Notes under the pieces: generated by a model
The model's database searches: none
Seen by the model: the letters and a program-made list of their open reading frames with translations, nothing else
What the model was told of the DNA's origin: nothing
Translations under genes and position numbers: made by a program
NCBI GenBank assembly: GCA_019163375.1
Contig: JAFLKK010000008.1
Location: forward strand, 248,001-312,000
Source of the DNA: Paludibacter sp.
GTDB lineage: Bacteria; Bacteroidota; Bacteroidia; Bacteroidales; Paludibacteraceae
Direction: 5' to 3'
DNA length: 64,000 nucleotides
Shown here: positions 53,648-61,520 of the stretch, in pieces
Numbering within the stretch: the first letter of the stretch is position 1
How the letters are laid out: each line of letters opens with the position of its first letter

Positions 53648-54973
53648 ATGCAAACAACAAATGTAACATCAGCAAAACCGGTCGATGTAAATTCAACGAC
53701 CTCGCGCAGCGCGCAAAAAACAAACAGTTATGTTCTCCCGCTAATTCTGATTGTCAGTTTATTTTTTATGTGGGGAATGGGCGGTAGTATCAACGACATT
53801 TTGATTCAGCAGTTCAAAAAAACCTTTGTACTAACCGACTTCGAATCAGGACTTGTCCAATCGGCATTTTACTTAGGCTATTTTGCACTGGCAATTCCTG
53901 CATCGCTTATCATGCGCAAGTTCAATTACAAAACAGGTATTGTTATCGGGCTTTTCTTATTTGCCACAGGTGCTTTGCTATTTTATCCCGCTGCCGAAAA
54001 TGCTTCGTACGGTTTCTTTTTAGTAGCACTTTTTGTAATTGCTTCAGGCCTTACATTTCTGGAAACTGCAGGCAATCCATACGTTTCGGCATTAGGCGAT
54101 CCTGAAACTTCTACTTTTCGTTTAAACCTGGCTCAATCATTTAATCCTATCGGCTGTATTACCGGTATTCTTATTGGACAAAATTTCATCCTCTCGGGCA
54201 TTGAGCACAGTAAAGAACAACTAGCTCTTATGTCGCCCGAAGCTGTAAAAGCTTATTATACTGCCGAAGTACATGCAGTTCAAACACCCTATTTAATCAT
54301 TGGATTGGTGATTATTGTAGCTGCGTTGGTTATTTTAGCCACTAAATTTCCGGTGGTGAAAGACGAAGAAACGCATGGAGAATCGACCACCAAGCAAACC
54401 TTGAAGTTCATTTTTGCTAAACGTCATTTCAAACAAGCAGTTATGGCTCAGTTCTTCTACGTTGGTGCACAAGTTTGTATCTGGAGCTTCTTGATTCGAT
54501 ATATTCAGGGAACTATTCCGGGAACACCTGAAAAAACGGCAGCAAATTTCCTTACCATCTCACTAGTGGTATTCACGGTCGGTCGGTTTATTGGTACAGC
54601 TTTGTTGAAAAAAATTAAAGGGCATAATTTACTCTGGATATATGCTACTATCAATTTGATTTTAATCGCCACTGCACTTGTTTTCCCCGGAACCATCGGA
54701 CTTTGGGCATTAGTGGGTACCAGTTTCTTTATGTCAATTATGTATCCTACAATTTTCTCGTTGGGTATCAGAGATTTGGGTGAACACACGAAACTGGCAT
54801 CATCAGTATTGGTTATGGCTATTATCGGCGGAGCATTGATTACACCTGTTATGGGACTTGTTTCAGTTCATTTCGGAATAGGAAACTCAATTGTAGTTCC
54901 ACTTATCTGTTTCGTTGCAGTAGCCTATTATGGCTTGAAAGGATACAAAGAAAAAACGGAAGCTATTGATTAA
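53648..54973 (+). CDS. MFS sugar transporter (FucP/GGP family)
   Basis: 441-residue 12-helix inner-membrane sugar:H+ symporter. Family signature parts are SLFFMWGMGGSINDILI, FKKTFVLTDFESGLVQSAFYLGYF and LETAGNPYVSALGDPETS. The closest described families carry L-fucose or glucose/galactose; Bacteroidota members also sit with fructokinases. Same operon as the kinase upstream (24 bp). The next gene has its own LacI operator. Confidence 0.9.
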   Translation: MQTTNVTSAKPVDVNSTTSRSAQKTNSYVLPLILIVSLFFMWGMGGSINDILIQQFKKTFVLTDFESGLVQSAFYLGYFALAIPASLIMRKFNYKTGIVIGLFLFATGALLFYPAAENASYGFFLVALFVIASGLTFLETAGNPYVSALGDPETSTFRLNLAQSFNPIGCITGILIGQNFILSGIEHSKEQLALMSPEAVKAYYTAEVHAVQTPYLIIGLVIIVAALVILATKFPVVKDEETHGESTTKQTLKFIFAKRHFKQAVMAQFFYVGAQVCIWSFLIRYIQGTIPGTPEKTAANFLTISLVVFTVGRFIGTALLKKIKGHNLLWIYATINLILIATALVFPGTIGLWALVGTSFFMSIMYPTIFSLGIRDLGEHTKLASSVLVMAIIGGALITPVMGLVSVHFGIGNSIVVPLICFVAVAYYGLKGYKEKTEAID

Positions 54974-55066
54974 TCAAAAAATCATCTATCGGAAAAACAA
55001 ATCATTATCTTTATTAGTTGACTACACATTTCTTTAGTTCTAGTTCAATAATTTTTTTAGCTCTTT

Positions 55067-55082
55067 GTTTAAACGATTAAAC
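55067..55082 (+). promoter_or_regulatory. LacI-type operator 3
   Basis: GTTTAAACGATTAAAC, identical to operators 1 and 2, ending 10 bp before the porin ATG. Confidence 0.88.
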
Positions 55083-55092
55083 AAGTATTGCC

Positions 55093-56475
55093 ATGAAAAA
55101 CACACTTATTATTTTATTGATATGCTTATTCCCCACCTGCATTTTTTCGCAGGTGGTAATAACCAACAGCAATTTCTCATTGGGAACTACCGGACGCATT
55201 GGCGTGGGAATGGCGCCAAATGGTGAAGGAACACAATGGAAGCCATTGAATCTTTCGGGTCAGGGGTCATTAGCCGGACGTATGGAACAGGTTGATTATA
55301 TGGACCTACTACCGGCTATACATTTTACGCCGAAACTCAACGGAACTGACAGTACCAATGTCACTTTTCAGGTGCGATTGGGAATGTATTCGGCCAACGG
55401 TCAATTTATGGGTAACACCAGCACACGTACCGATAAAGGCTTGACCATTATTCTACCCGAAACCTATATTGAAGCCCGAAACATTATGGGTAGCCGTTGG
55501 TCGGCATGGGCAGGAGTACGTTTCCGCCGGTACGACGATATTCATATTTGCGATTATTTCTATTTCGACGATCATTCGGCGCAGGGAGCCGGTGTAAGTT
55601 ATAAAACCACGGAACTTACCTTATTGATGCCCGCTTCTACAGATTCAGCGGGAGTATTTCCGTACAATTATGATGTCACCGTTGCAGGAGCTACTAATCC
55701 GGCCATTCGTCAACGAATGGTTTGGATAGGTGAGCACAGCATTAAGTTTAACAACGGAAGTGTAATGAAACTTCTTGGAGAATTTCACTCCGTACCAGCC
55801 TCTTCACAAAATGCATCGAAAGTGTATGCTGCCGATAATGGCTGGGTGGCGGGAGTAAAGTTCAACAATCCACTAAAGACTCCCCTACCCGGCTCGTTTA
55901 ATCAATTTTCGGTACGTTACGGAACCGGAATTGCCAACGGTGGTGACAATGGAAATACGTTCACCTGGGCAACTTACGGAGCACCGGATGAAAATGGAAA
56001 ATACACTCACGCCTATTCGTTTACAACGGTAGAACATTTTCTGTTGAACTTATCGAAAAATGTAAGTGTAAATGGCTATGGTATTTTTACACACAGTCAT
56101 GGTGGATCGTCCAACTCAAATATGGATACCTATTTCAATGGAAAACAGTTGTATAATCAAAAGCGAGATCTTGTTGTGGGAGGAAGAGTATTGTTTTACG
56201 CCACTAATTGGTTGCATTTGATGGGCGAAGCGCATTATGCTACGCGTAAAGATGGTGATAACCCTGAAGCAGGAATGTGGAAATTCTCATTTGCCCCCAC
56301 CATTGCACCCCTTAGCAAACGCGATCCATGGTGTCGCCCACATATTCGACTCGTTTTCTCAGCAGCTCGTTACAACGATTATGCACGCGACAACCATTAT
56401 TCACCCTATTTGCAAATCAACCAAAACCGTTGGGGCACTTATATTGGGATAAAAACGGAATGGTGGCTGTTTTAG
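55093..56475 (+). CDS. LamB-like carbohydrate porin
   Basis: 460-residue outer-membrane barrel. Signal peptide MKNTLIILLICLFPTCIFSQ. The body carries DYFYFDDHSAQGAGVSYKT, similar to maltoporin/ScrY loops, and it ends with the aromatic C-terminal strand TYIGIKTEWWLF (terminal Phe). This would let a mono- or disaccharide diffuse in without TonB. Most Bacteroidota use SusCD instead, so the pairing with an MFS symporter and a kinase is notable. Family call is moderate because LamB sequence similarity is weak by eye. Confidence 0.72.
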   Translation: MKNTLIILLICLFPTCIFSQVVITNSNFSLGTTGRIGVGMAPNGEGTQWKPLNLSGQGSLAGRMEQVDYMDLLPAIHFTPKLNGTDSTNVTFQVRLGMYSANGQFMGNTSTRTDKGLTIILPETYIEARNIMGSRWSAWAGVRFRRYDDIHICDYFYFDDHSAQGAGVSYKTTELTLLMPASTDSAGVFPYNYDVTVAGATNPAIRQRMVWIGEHSIKFNNGSVMKLLGEFHSVPASSQNASKVYAADNGWVAGVKFNNPLKTPLPGSFNQFSVRYGTGIANGGDNGNTFTWATYGAPDENGKYTHAYSFTTVEHFLLNLSKNVSVNGYGIFTHSHGGSSNSNMDTYFNGKQLYNQKRDLVVGGRVLFYATNWLHLMGEAHYATRKDGDNPEAGMWKFSFAPTIAPLSKRDPWCRPHIRLVFSAARYNDYARDNHYSPYLQINQNRWGTYIGIKTEWWLF

Positions 56476-56476
56476 T

Positions 56477-56560
56477 CAGTTATCAGTTAACAGTAACCAG
56501 TTAACAGTAATCAGTTAATAGTTCATCGTTTATAATTAATCATTTACAATTAATAATTAA
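56477..56560 (+). repeat. Heptad array H8 (CAGTTAA-type), twelve units
   Basis: Twelve 7-bp units from CAGTTAT, CAGTTAA, CAGTAAC through TAATTAA, drifting in sequence. The array starts 2 bp after the porin stop and ends 4 bp before the epimerase ATG, filling the whole gap. Confidence 0.85.
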
Positions 56561-56564
56561 TCTC

Positions 56565-57413
56565 ATGCCAATTTTTGGAACAACAATATTATCATTTATC
56601 CCCGGTTGGAGCGCCGAGGGTGGACGTTTTGCCATAGAGAAAACAGCTGAATACGGTTTCGACATGCTGGAAGTATGTTTACCATCATCGTTGGATTTTG
56701 ATGCAAAAACCGTAAAAAAACAACTGGACAATCGCGGCATTACAGGACGACTCACACTAAACATCCCTGTCGATTGTCATGTGCCGGTTTATCCCGAAAA
56801 GGCAACAGCACTTTTAAAAGCTGCGCTTGATAAAGTAGCAGAAATGGACGGTGATTTTCTGGGTGGCGTATTGCATTCTGCCATTGCCCGATTTACCGGA
56901 CAACCTTGCACAGTAGCTGAGCGGTTGATCGTTCAACAGGTATTTACCGAAGTAGCAGCTTATGCCCGCGACCGGAACATCATCATTGCTCCTGAGCCTA
57001 TTAACCGCTACGAAAGCTATGTATTTACGGCTGCTGAAGAAGTGTTGGAAATGATAGATGAAATCGGAGTCGACAATATCGGACTGCATTTGGACACCTT
57101 CCATATGAACATTGAAGAACCCAATTTCTACGATCCGGTTATCATTGCCGGAAAAAGTCTAAAACACCTCCACATAACTGAGAGTGACCGCGGTATGCTG
57201 GGCGAAGGCAATGTGCATTGGGACGATTTATTCCGTGGATTAGCTGAAATTAATTACCAGGGACCATTGGTGCTGGAAAATTTTTCTTCCGAAATAAAAG
57301 AACTGGTTGGTCCAACCTCATTGTGGCGACCATCAAAGTATAACTCAGAAGATTTGGCAAAAGGTAGTTTAGCCTTTATGCAGGAAATGGTAAAGAAATG
57401 GTACAATAAATAG
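56565..57413 (+). CDS. Ketose 3-epimerase-like sugar epimerase/isomerase
   Basis: 282-residue TIM-barrel (AP-endonuclease-2 fold). Metal-site residues E144 (PEPINRYES), D177 (LHLDTFHMN), H203 (HLHITESDRG) and E238 (LVLENFSS) have exactly the spacings (33, 26, 35) of E152, D185, H211, E246 in D-tagatose 3-epimerase. It should interconvert ketohexoses such as fructose and allulose (psicose). It lies downstream of the porin with only a heptad array between and probably belongs to the LacI-controlled sugar cluster. Confidence 0.82.
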   Translation: MPIFGTTILSFIPGWSAEGGRFAIEKTAEYGFDMLEVCLPSSLDFDAKTVKKQLDNRGITGRLTLNIPVDCHVPVYPEKATALLKAALDKVAEMDGDFLGGVLHSAIARFTGQPCTVAERLIVQQVFTEVAAYARDRNIIIAPEPINRYESYVFTAAEEVLEMIDEIGVDNIGLHLDTFHMNIEEPNFYDPVIIAGKSLKHLHITESDRGMLGEGNVHWDDLFRGLAEINYQGPLVLENFSSEIKELVGPTSLWRPSKYNSEDLAKGSLAFMQEMVKKWYNK

Positions 57414-57436
57414 ATTTTCAATTATCTCAGGAAAAG

Positions 57437-57468
57437 AAAGGAAGTTCAGAAGCGAGCTTCCTTTTTTT
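57437..57468 (+). terminator. Terminator after the epimerase gene
   Basis: Stem AAAGGAAG/CTTCCTTT (57437-57444, 57457-57464) then TTTT. The loop TTCAGAAGCGAG differs from the tRNA-Met terminator loop by two bases. Confidence 0.82.
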
Positions 57469-57532
57469 GTACATTTATTGCATTTTTATTGATATATATC
57501 GCAATTAAAGAAATATTTCTATAATAATACAT

Positions 57533-57540
57533 TATATTTG
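57533..57540 (+). promoter_or_regulatory. -7 box TATATTTG of the hydrogenase operon
   Basis: Exact TAnnTTTG match 105 bp before hydC; no clear -33 TTG. Confidence 0.5.
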
Positions 57541-57644
57541 TACTCAGAAATATATCCATTCAATGACATTTAGATAACTTGATTTGGAACTTTCACTCTT
57601 CGGAATTTGTTTGATAACAGATAACTAATTTTTAAAATATAGTT

Positions 57645-58151
57645 ATGGAAGCGCTTACTAATTCTATCGTCCCCGAAATTATTCTCGACGAAATAGTTGA
57701 GAAATATAAAGGTAAACCCGGCATGCTACTTTCCACCCTGGAAGAAGTGCAGGAAAAAAATCCTTTAAAATATCTTCCCTGTGAAACCTTAACCGTTGTA
57801 TCACAAAAGTTGAACATTCCTTACACACAAGTGTACAGCGTAGCCACATTCTATTCGTTTTTCAATCTTAAACCACAAGGCAAACATTCCATCATTGTGT
57901 GCCGCGGAACAGCATGTCATACCAAAGGATCCAAAGCTTTGCTCGATGAAGTTGCACCCATTTTGGGATTTAAGCGAACGGAAGACGAAACAGAATCATC
58001 ATTCACCACCCCCGACAATGAATTTACCATTAAAACAGTTGCCTGTTTTGGCCAGTGTGCACAATCGCCTGTTGTGGCAGTGGACGGAGTCATTTTCAGT
58101 AATGTCAATTCGCAGCGATTGATGAAGATATTGAAGAAGGTGAAAAAGTAA
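57645..58151 (+). CDS. hydC: [FeFe]-hydrogenase NuoE-like subunit
   Basis: 168-residue thioredoxin-fold [2Fe-2S] protein of the NuoE/HydC class. The four cluster ligands are complete: C86 and C91 (VCRGTACHTKGS) and C134 and C138 (CFGQCAQSP). It relays electrons between the flavin subunit and the hydrogenase subunit. First gene of a three-gene operon followed by hydB after 68 bp. Confidence 0.92.
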   Translation: MEALTNSIVPEIILDEIVEKYKGKPGMLLSTLEEVQEKNPLKYLPCETLTVVSQKLNIPYTQVYSVATFYSFFNLKPQGKHSIIVCRGTACHTKGSKALLDEVAPILGFKRTEDETESSFTTPDNEFTIKTVACFGQCAQSPVVAVDGVIFSNVNSQRLMKILKKVKK

Positions 58152-58218
58152 TTCAACCTCTAATCCGTCGGCTGACGGAGGATTTAGTTAGTACATTCGT
58201 ATTTAAACATTTACTAAC

Positions 58219-61200
58219 ATGGCAAATTCAAACAACATACAAGAAAAAAGTAACTTCAGTTTCCCCATTGAAGTTGGTAGTCTTTTTGGTGCTACTCCCA
58301 CCATATTGGTCGGCATGGGAACTTGTGGCATCGGGAATGGAGCTGATTTAGTTTTTGAGCGACTTCGCAACTATAAAGCAAACACAAATGCCGGTTTCGA
58401 ACTAAAACAAACCGGCTGCTTTGGTTTTTGTGCCGAAGAGCCGTTGGTTATGCTTTACCAGCCGGGGAAACCAATGTTAGTCTATAGCAAAGTAGATGAG
58501 AAAGATGCTGCACACATTGCCGAAGGCGTTTTGAAAGGAAAAGTTTATCGGAAAAAACTGCTTTGCAAGATGGATGAATGGGATTTCCAGACTTCAAGAA
58601 TTAATTTTGGCAAAGGCTACGAAGATATACCGCATTGGAACGAGATTCCGTTTTTCAAAGGTCAAAAGAAAATAGTATTGCGCGACGCCGGACTGATTGA
58701 CCCGGAATCAATTTTGGATTATCTTGCTGTGGGTGGCTATAAAGCCCTGGCGAAAGCTCTCAAAATGCAACCTATGGAGGTTGTGAATGAAGTAATAGCT
58801 GCTAAACTTCGCGGTCGTGGGGGTGCTGGTTTTCCTACCGGAGTAAAATGGGACATCATGCGAAAAGCCGAAGCCGACCGGAAATACATTATCTGCAATG
58901 CCGACGAAGGCGATCCCGGAGCATATATGAACCGCAACGAAATAGAAAGTGATCCGCACATGTTGATGGAAGGAATGTTGATAGGGGCTTATGCTATGGG
59001 GGCTACCGAAGGAATTGCCTACGTGCGGGCCGAATATCCATTGGCTGTAAAACGACTTAAAATTGCCATCGAACAAGCCACTAAACAGGGGTTAATGGGT
59101 GAAAATATTATGGGCTCGGGATTTAGCTTTACACTCAGAGTAGTGGAAGGCGCGGGTGCTTTTGTTTGTGGTGAGGAAACGGCGTTGATTGCTTCTATCG
59201 AAGGCAAAGCCGGTCGACCAATGCCACGCCCACCCTACCCTGCCGGCAAAGGTTTGTATGGAAAACCAACCAATATCAACAATGTAGAAACATGGTGCAA
59301 TATTCCCGTCATACTTGATAAAGGAAGCGATTGGTTCAAAGAAACCGGAACGGAGAAAAGCCCGGGAACGAAAGTATTTTCGTTGGTTGGGAAAGTGAAA
59401 AATACAGGTTTGGTAGAGCTGCCGCTTGGGTCGACGCTGGAACAGTTTGTGTACGGTATTGGCGAAGGAACGGGAACTTCGAAAAAAGTAAAAGCAGTAC
59501 AAACCGGGGGACCTTCGGGCGGCTGCATTCCGCTGGAGTATTTCTCCACACCAGTCGACTATGAATCACTCGCCGGCCTGGGTGCCATTATGGGTTCGGG
59601 CGGAATGGTGGTGATGGATCAGGACAATTGCATGGTGGATGTGGCCCGTTATTTTCTGGAATTCAATTCCGCTGAATCGTGCGGAAAATGCACTCCTTGT
59701 CGCGAAGGATTGGCACAAGCTCTTGCCATTCTCACCCGAATTACCAAAGGGCAAGGCACCTACGAGGATCTCACCACGCTCGAATTATTGAGTAAAACAA
59801 TAAAAGACACAGCCATTTGCGGACTGGGGCAGACTGCTCCGAATCCGATTCTTACTACCTTGAGATATTTCCGTCATGAATACGAGGAACATATTCGGGA
59901 AAAACGATGCCATGCCGGTGCTTGCGAGTCGCTGTACATGGCGCTATGCGAAAATAGCTGTCCGCTGCACATGAACATCCCGGGCTATATCGAACTTATC
60001 AAGGAAGACCGCCTGGATGAAGCATTTGAATTGACCTTGCGCGACAATCCAATTCCGGGAACGATTGGACGTATTTGTCACTTCCACTGCCAGATGCGTT
60101 GCCGTCGGGAACAGTTGGACGAACCTGTTTCGCAGGGAGAAATTCACCGCTATCTGGCCGACACCATGTATAAACTCGGCAAAGAAAATGATATTTACAC
60201 GAAACTAATTAAAGAAAAATTGCCCACTACCGGCAAACAAATTGCCATTGTGGGTGCCGGTCCTGCCGGACTTACGGCTGCCTATTACCTTGTGAGATTG
60301 GGACATGCTGTCACCATTTACGATGCGTTGCCCGAAGCCGGTGGGGTCGTTCGGTTTGGCATTCCGCAATACCGTTTACCCAAATCGGTATTACAAAAAG
60401 AAGTTCAGTTTATCAAAAAGCTGGGCGTACAATTCAAATTCAACCAAAAACTGGGCGAGAATCTATCGTTAGAAACGTTGAAAAATGAATGTGACGCTGT
60501 TTATCTGGCCATTGGTGCATGGAAAGATATTGAGTTGAATATTCCCGGCGAAAAGGCAAAAGGCGTTTTTGCAGGCACTGAAATTTTGAAAGAAATGGCT
60601 CTGGGAAAAGCACCAAAACTGGGTCAACAGGTAGTGATTATTGGTGCCGGAAATGTGGCCATCGATGCTGCCCGCAGTATTTGGCGGTTAGGCAAAGAAG
60701 TAACTGTGGTCTATCGCCGCGAAAAAGGCGATATGCCGGCAAATGCATCCGAGATCTTTGAATCGGAAGCCGAAAAAATAAACTATCATTTTCTGGCTGC
60801 ACCGCACGAAATCATTGCCGACGAAAAGGGCAAGGTAAAAGCATTGAAAGTAGAAATAATGAGTGGTGGCAGCATAGATGTTTCGGGAAGAAGACGACCT
60901 GTTTCCACCGGAAAATATCAGGAAATCCCTTGCGACTCCATCATTATGGCGGTGGGCGAACGGGTGGATTCGGAGCAACTCGCTACTGCCGGCTGGGCTA
61001 CCACAAAAGATGGGCGATTGATTGTCGATCCGTTTACGTTCCAAACATCCGACCCCCAACTATATGCAGGAGGTGATGCAGTAACCGGTCCTTCGACAGC
61101 TGCCGAAGCGATGGGCATGGCAAAAAAAGCAGCTGCAGCCATCGACTTAGCATTGATGAAAGAAAAGCGGTTCCATCTCTTGTTCCGCGAATTTCAATAC

Positions 61201-61365
61201 AAGCATCAGATACCATTACATCCGAAAGTGAGTCATAAAAATAAATCCGGCAAGCTATCAGTGAAAGAACGTATCGGTAATTTTCAGGAAGTAGAAGTCG
61301 GCTTCACCGGCGAACAAGCCCGCAATGAAGTAGAAAGGTGTTTGAGGTGTGATGTGAGATGCTAA
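58219..61365 (+). CDS. hydB: [FeFe]-hydrogenase NuoF-like subunit fused to a GltD/NfnB-like flavoprotein
   Basis: 1048-residue fusion. Residues about 25-105 are a thioredoxin-like [2Fe-2S] domain, with C36, C67 and C71 but Val at position 31 where a fourth ligand is expected. Residues about 145-560 are the NuoF/HydB core: FMN/NADH site RGRGGAGFPTGVKW, EGAGAFVCGEET, and [4Fe-4S] ligands C488, C491, C494, C534. Residues about 570-985 match GltD/NfnB: Cys-rich C577, C581, C620, C624, C628, a Rossmann GAGPAGLTAAYY (679-690) and a second GAGNVAID for NADPH. A C-terminal C-x2-C-x3-C (CLRCDVRC) may hold another cluster. The protein could connect NAD(H) and NADP(H) to the hydrogenase. Confidence 0.9.
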   Translation: MANSNNIQEKSNFSFPIEVGSLFGATPTILVGMGTCGIGNGADLVFERLRNYKANTNAGFELKQTGCFGFCAEEPLVMLYQPGKPMLVYSKVDEKDAAHIAEGVLKGKVYRKKLLCKMDEWDFQTSRINFGKGYEDIPHWNEIPFFKGQKKIVLRDAGLIDPESILDYLAVGGYKALAKALKMQPMEVVNEVIAAKLRGRGGAGFPTGVKWDIMRKAEADRKYIICNADEGDPGAYMNRNEIESDPHMLMEGMLIGAYAMGATEGIAYVRAEYPLAVKRLKIAIEQATKQGLMGENIMGSGFSFTLRVVEGAGAFVCGEETALIASIEGKAGRPMPRPPYPAGKGLYGKPTNINNVETWCNIPVILDKGSDWFKETGTEKSPGTKVFSLVGKVKNTGLVELPLGSTLEQFVYGIGEGTGTSKKVKAVQTGGPSGGCIPLEYFSTPVDYESLAGLGAIMGSGGMVVMDQDNCMVDVARYFLEFNSAESCGKCTPCREGLAQALAILTRITKGQGTYEDLTTLELLSKTIKDTAICGLGQTAPNPILTTLRYFRHEYEEHIREKRCHAGACESLYMALCENSCPLHMNIPGYIELIKEDRLDEAFELTLRDNPIPGTIGRICHFHCQMRCRREQLDEPVSQGEIHRYLADTMYKLGKENDIYTKLIKEKLPTTGKQIAIVGAGPAGLTAAYYLVRLGHAVTIYDALPEAGGVVRFGIPQYRLPKSVLQKEVQFIKKLGVQFKFNQKLGENLSLETLKNECDAVYLAIGAWKDIELNIPGEKAKGVFAGTEILKEMALGKAPKLGQQVVIIGAGNVAIDAARSIWRLGKEVTVVYRREKGDMPANASEIFESEAEKINYHFLAAPHEIIADEKGKVKALKVEIMSGGSIDVSGRRRPVSTGKYQEIPCDSIIMAVGERVDSEQLATAGWATTKDGRLIVDPFTFQTSDPQLYAGGDAVTGPSTAAEAMGMAKKAAAAIDLALMKEKRFHLLFREFQYKHQIPLHPKVSHKNKSGKLSVKERIGNFQEVEVGFTGEQARNEVERCLRCDVRC

Positions 61366-61369
61366 AACA

Positions 61370-61404
61370 AGTCTATGGTCAAAGGTCTATGGTCTAAGGT
61401 CAAC
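61370..61404 (+). repeat. Heptad array H9 (GGTCTAT-type), after hydB
   Basis: Five 7-bp units: AGTCTAT, GGTCAAA, GGTCTAT, GGTCTAA, GGTCAAC. It begins 5 bp after the hydB stop. Confidence 0.8.
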
Positions 61405-61457
61405 GATTCTCGATTTTATAGCCATCATAAAAAGCCTGTCTTAATTTATCACTAGAC

Positions 61458-61499
61458 CTTTATCTTTTATCTTTTATCTTTTGTCTTTTATCTTTGCCC
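61458..61499 (+). repeat. Heptad array H10 (TTTTATC-type), upstream of hydA
   Basis: Six 7-bp units: CTTTATC, TTTTATC, TTTTATC, TTTTGTC, TTTTATC, TTTGCCC. The last units create a -7 box TATCTTTG (61489-61496), 25 bp before the hydA ATG. Confidence 0.8.
61489..61496 (+). promoter_or_regulatory. -7 box TATCTTTG of hydA, inside a heptad array
   Basis: Exact TAnnTTTG match; preceding repeats read TATCTTTT, one base off the box. No TTG at -33. Confidence 0.5.
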
Positions 61500-61520
61500 T
61501 TAGACTAAAAAATATTAAGT

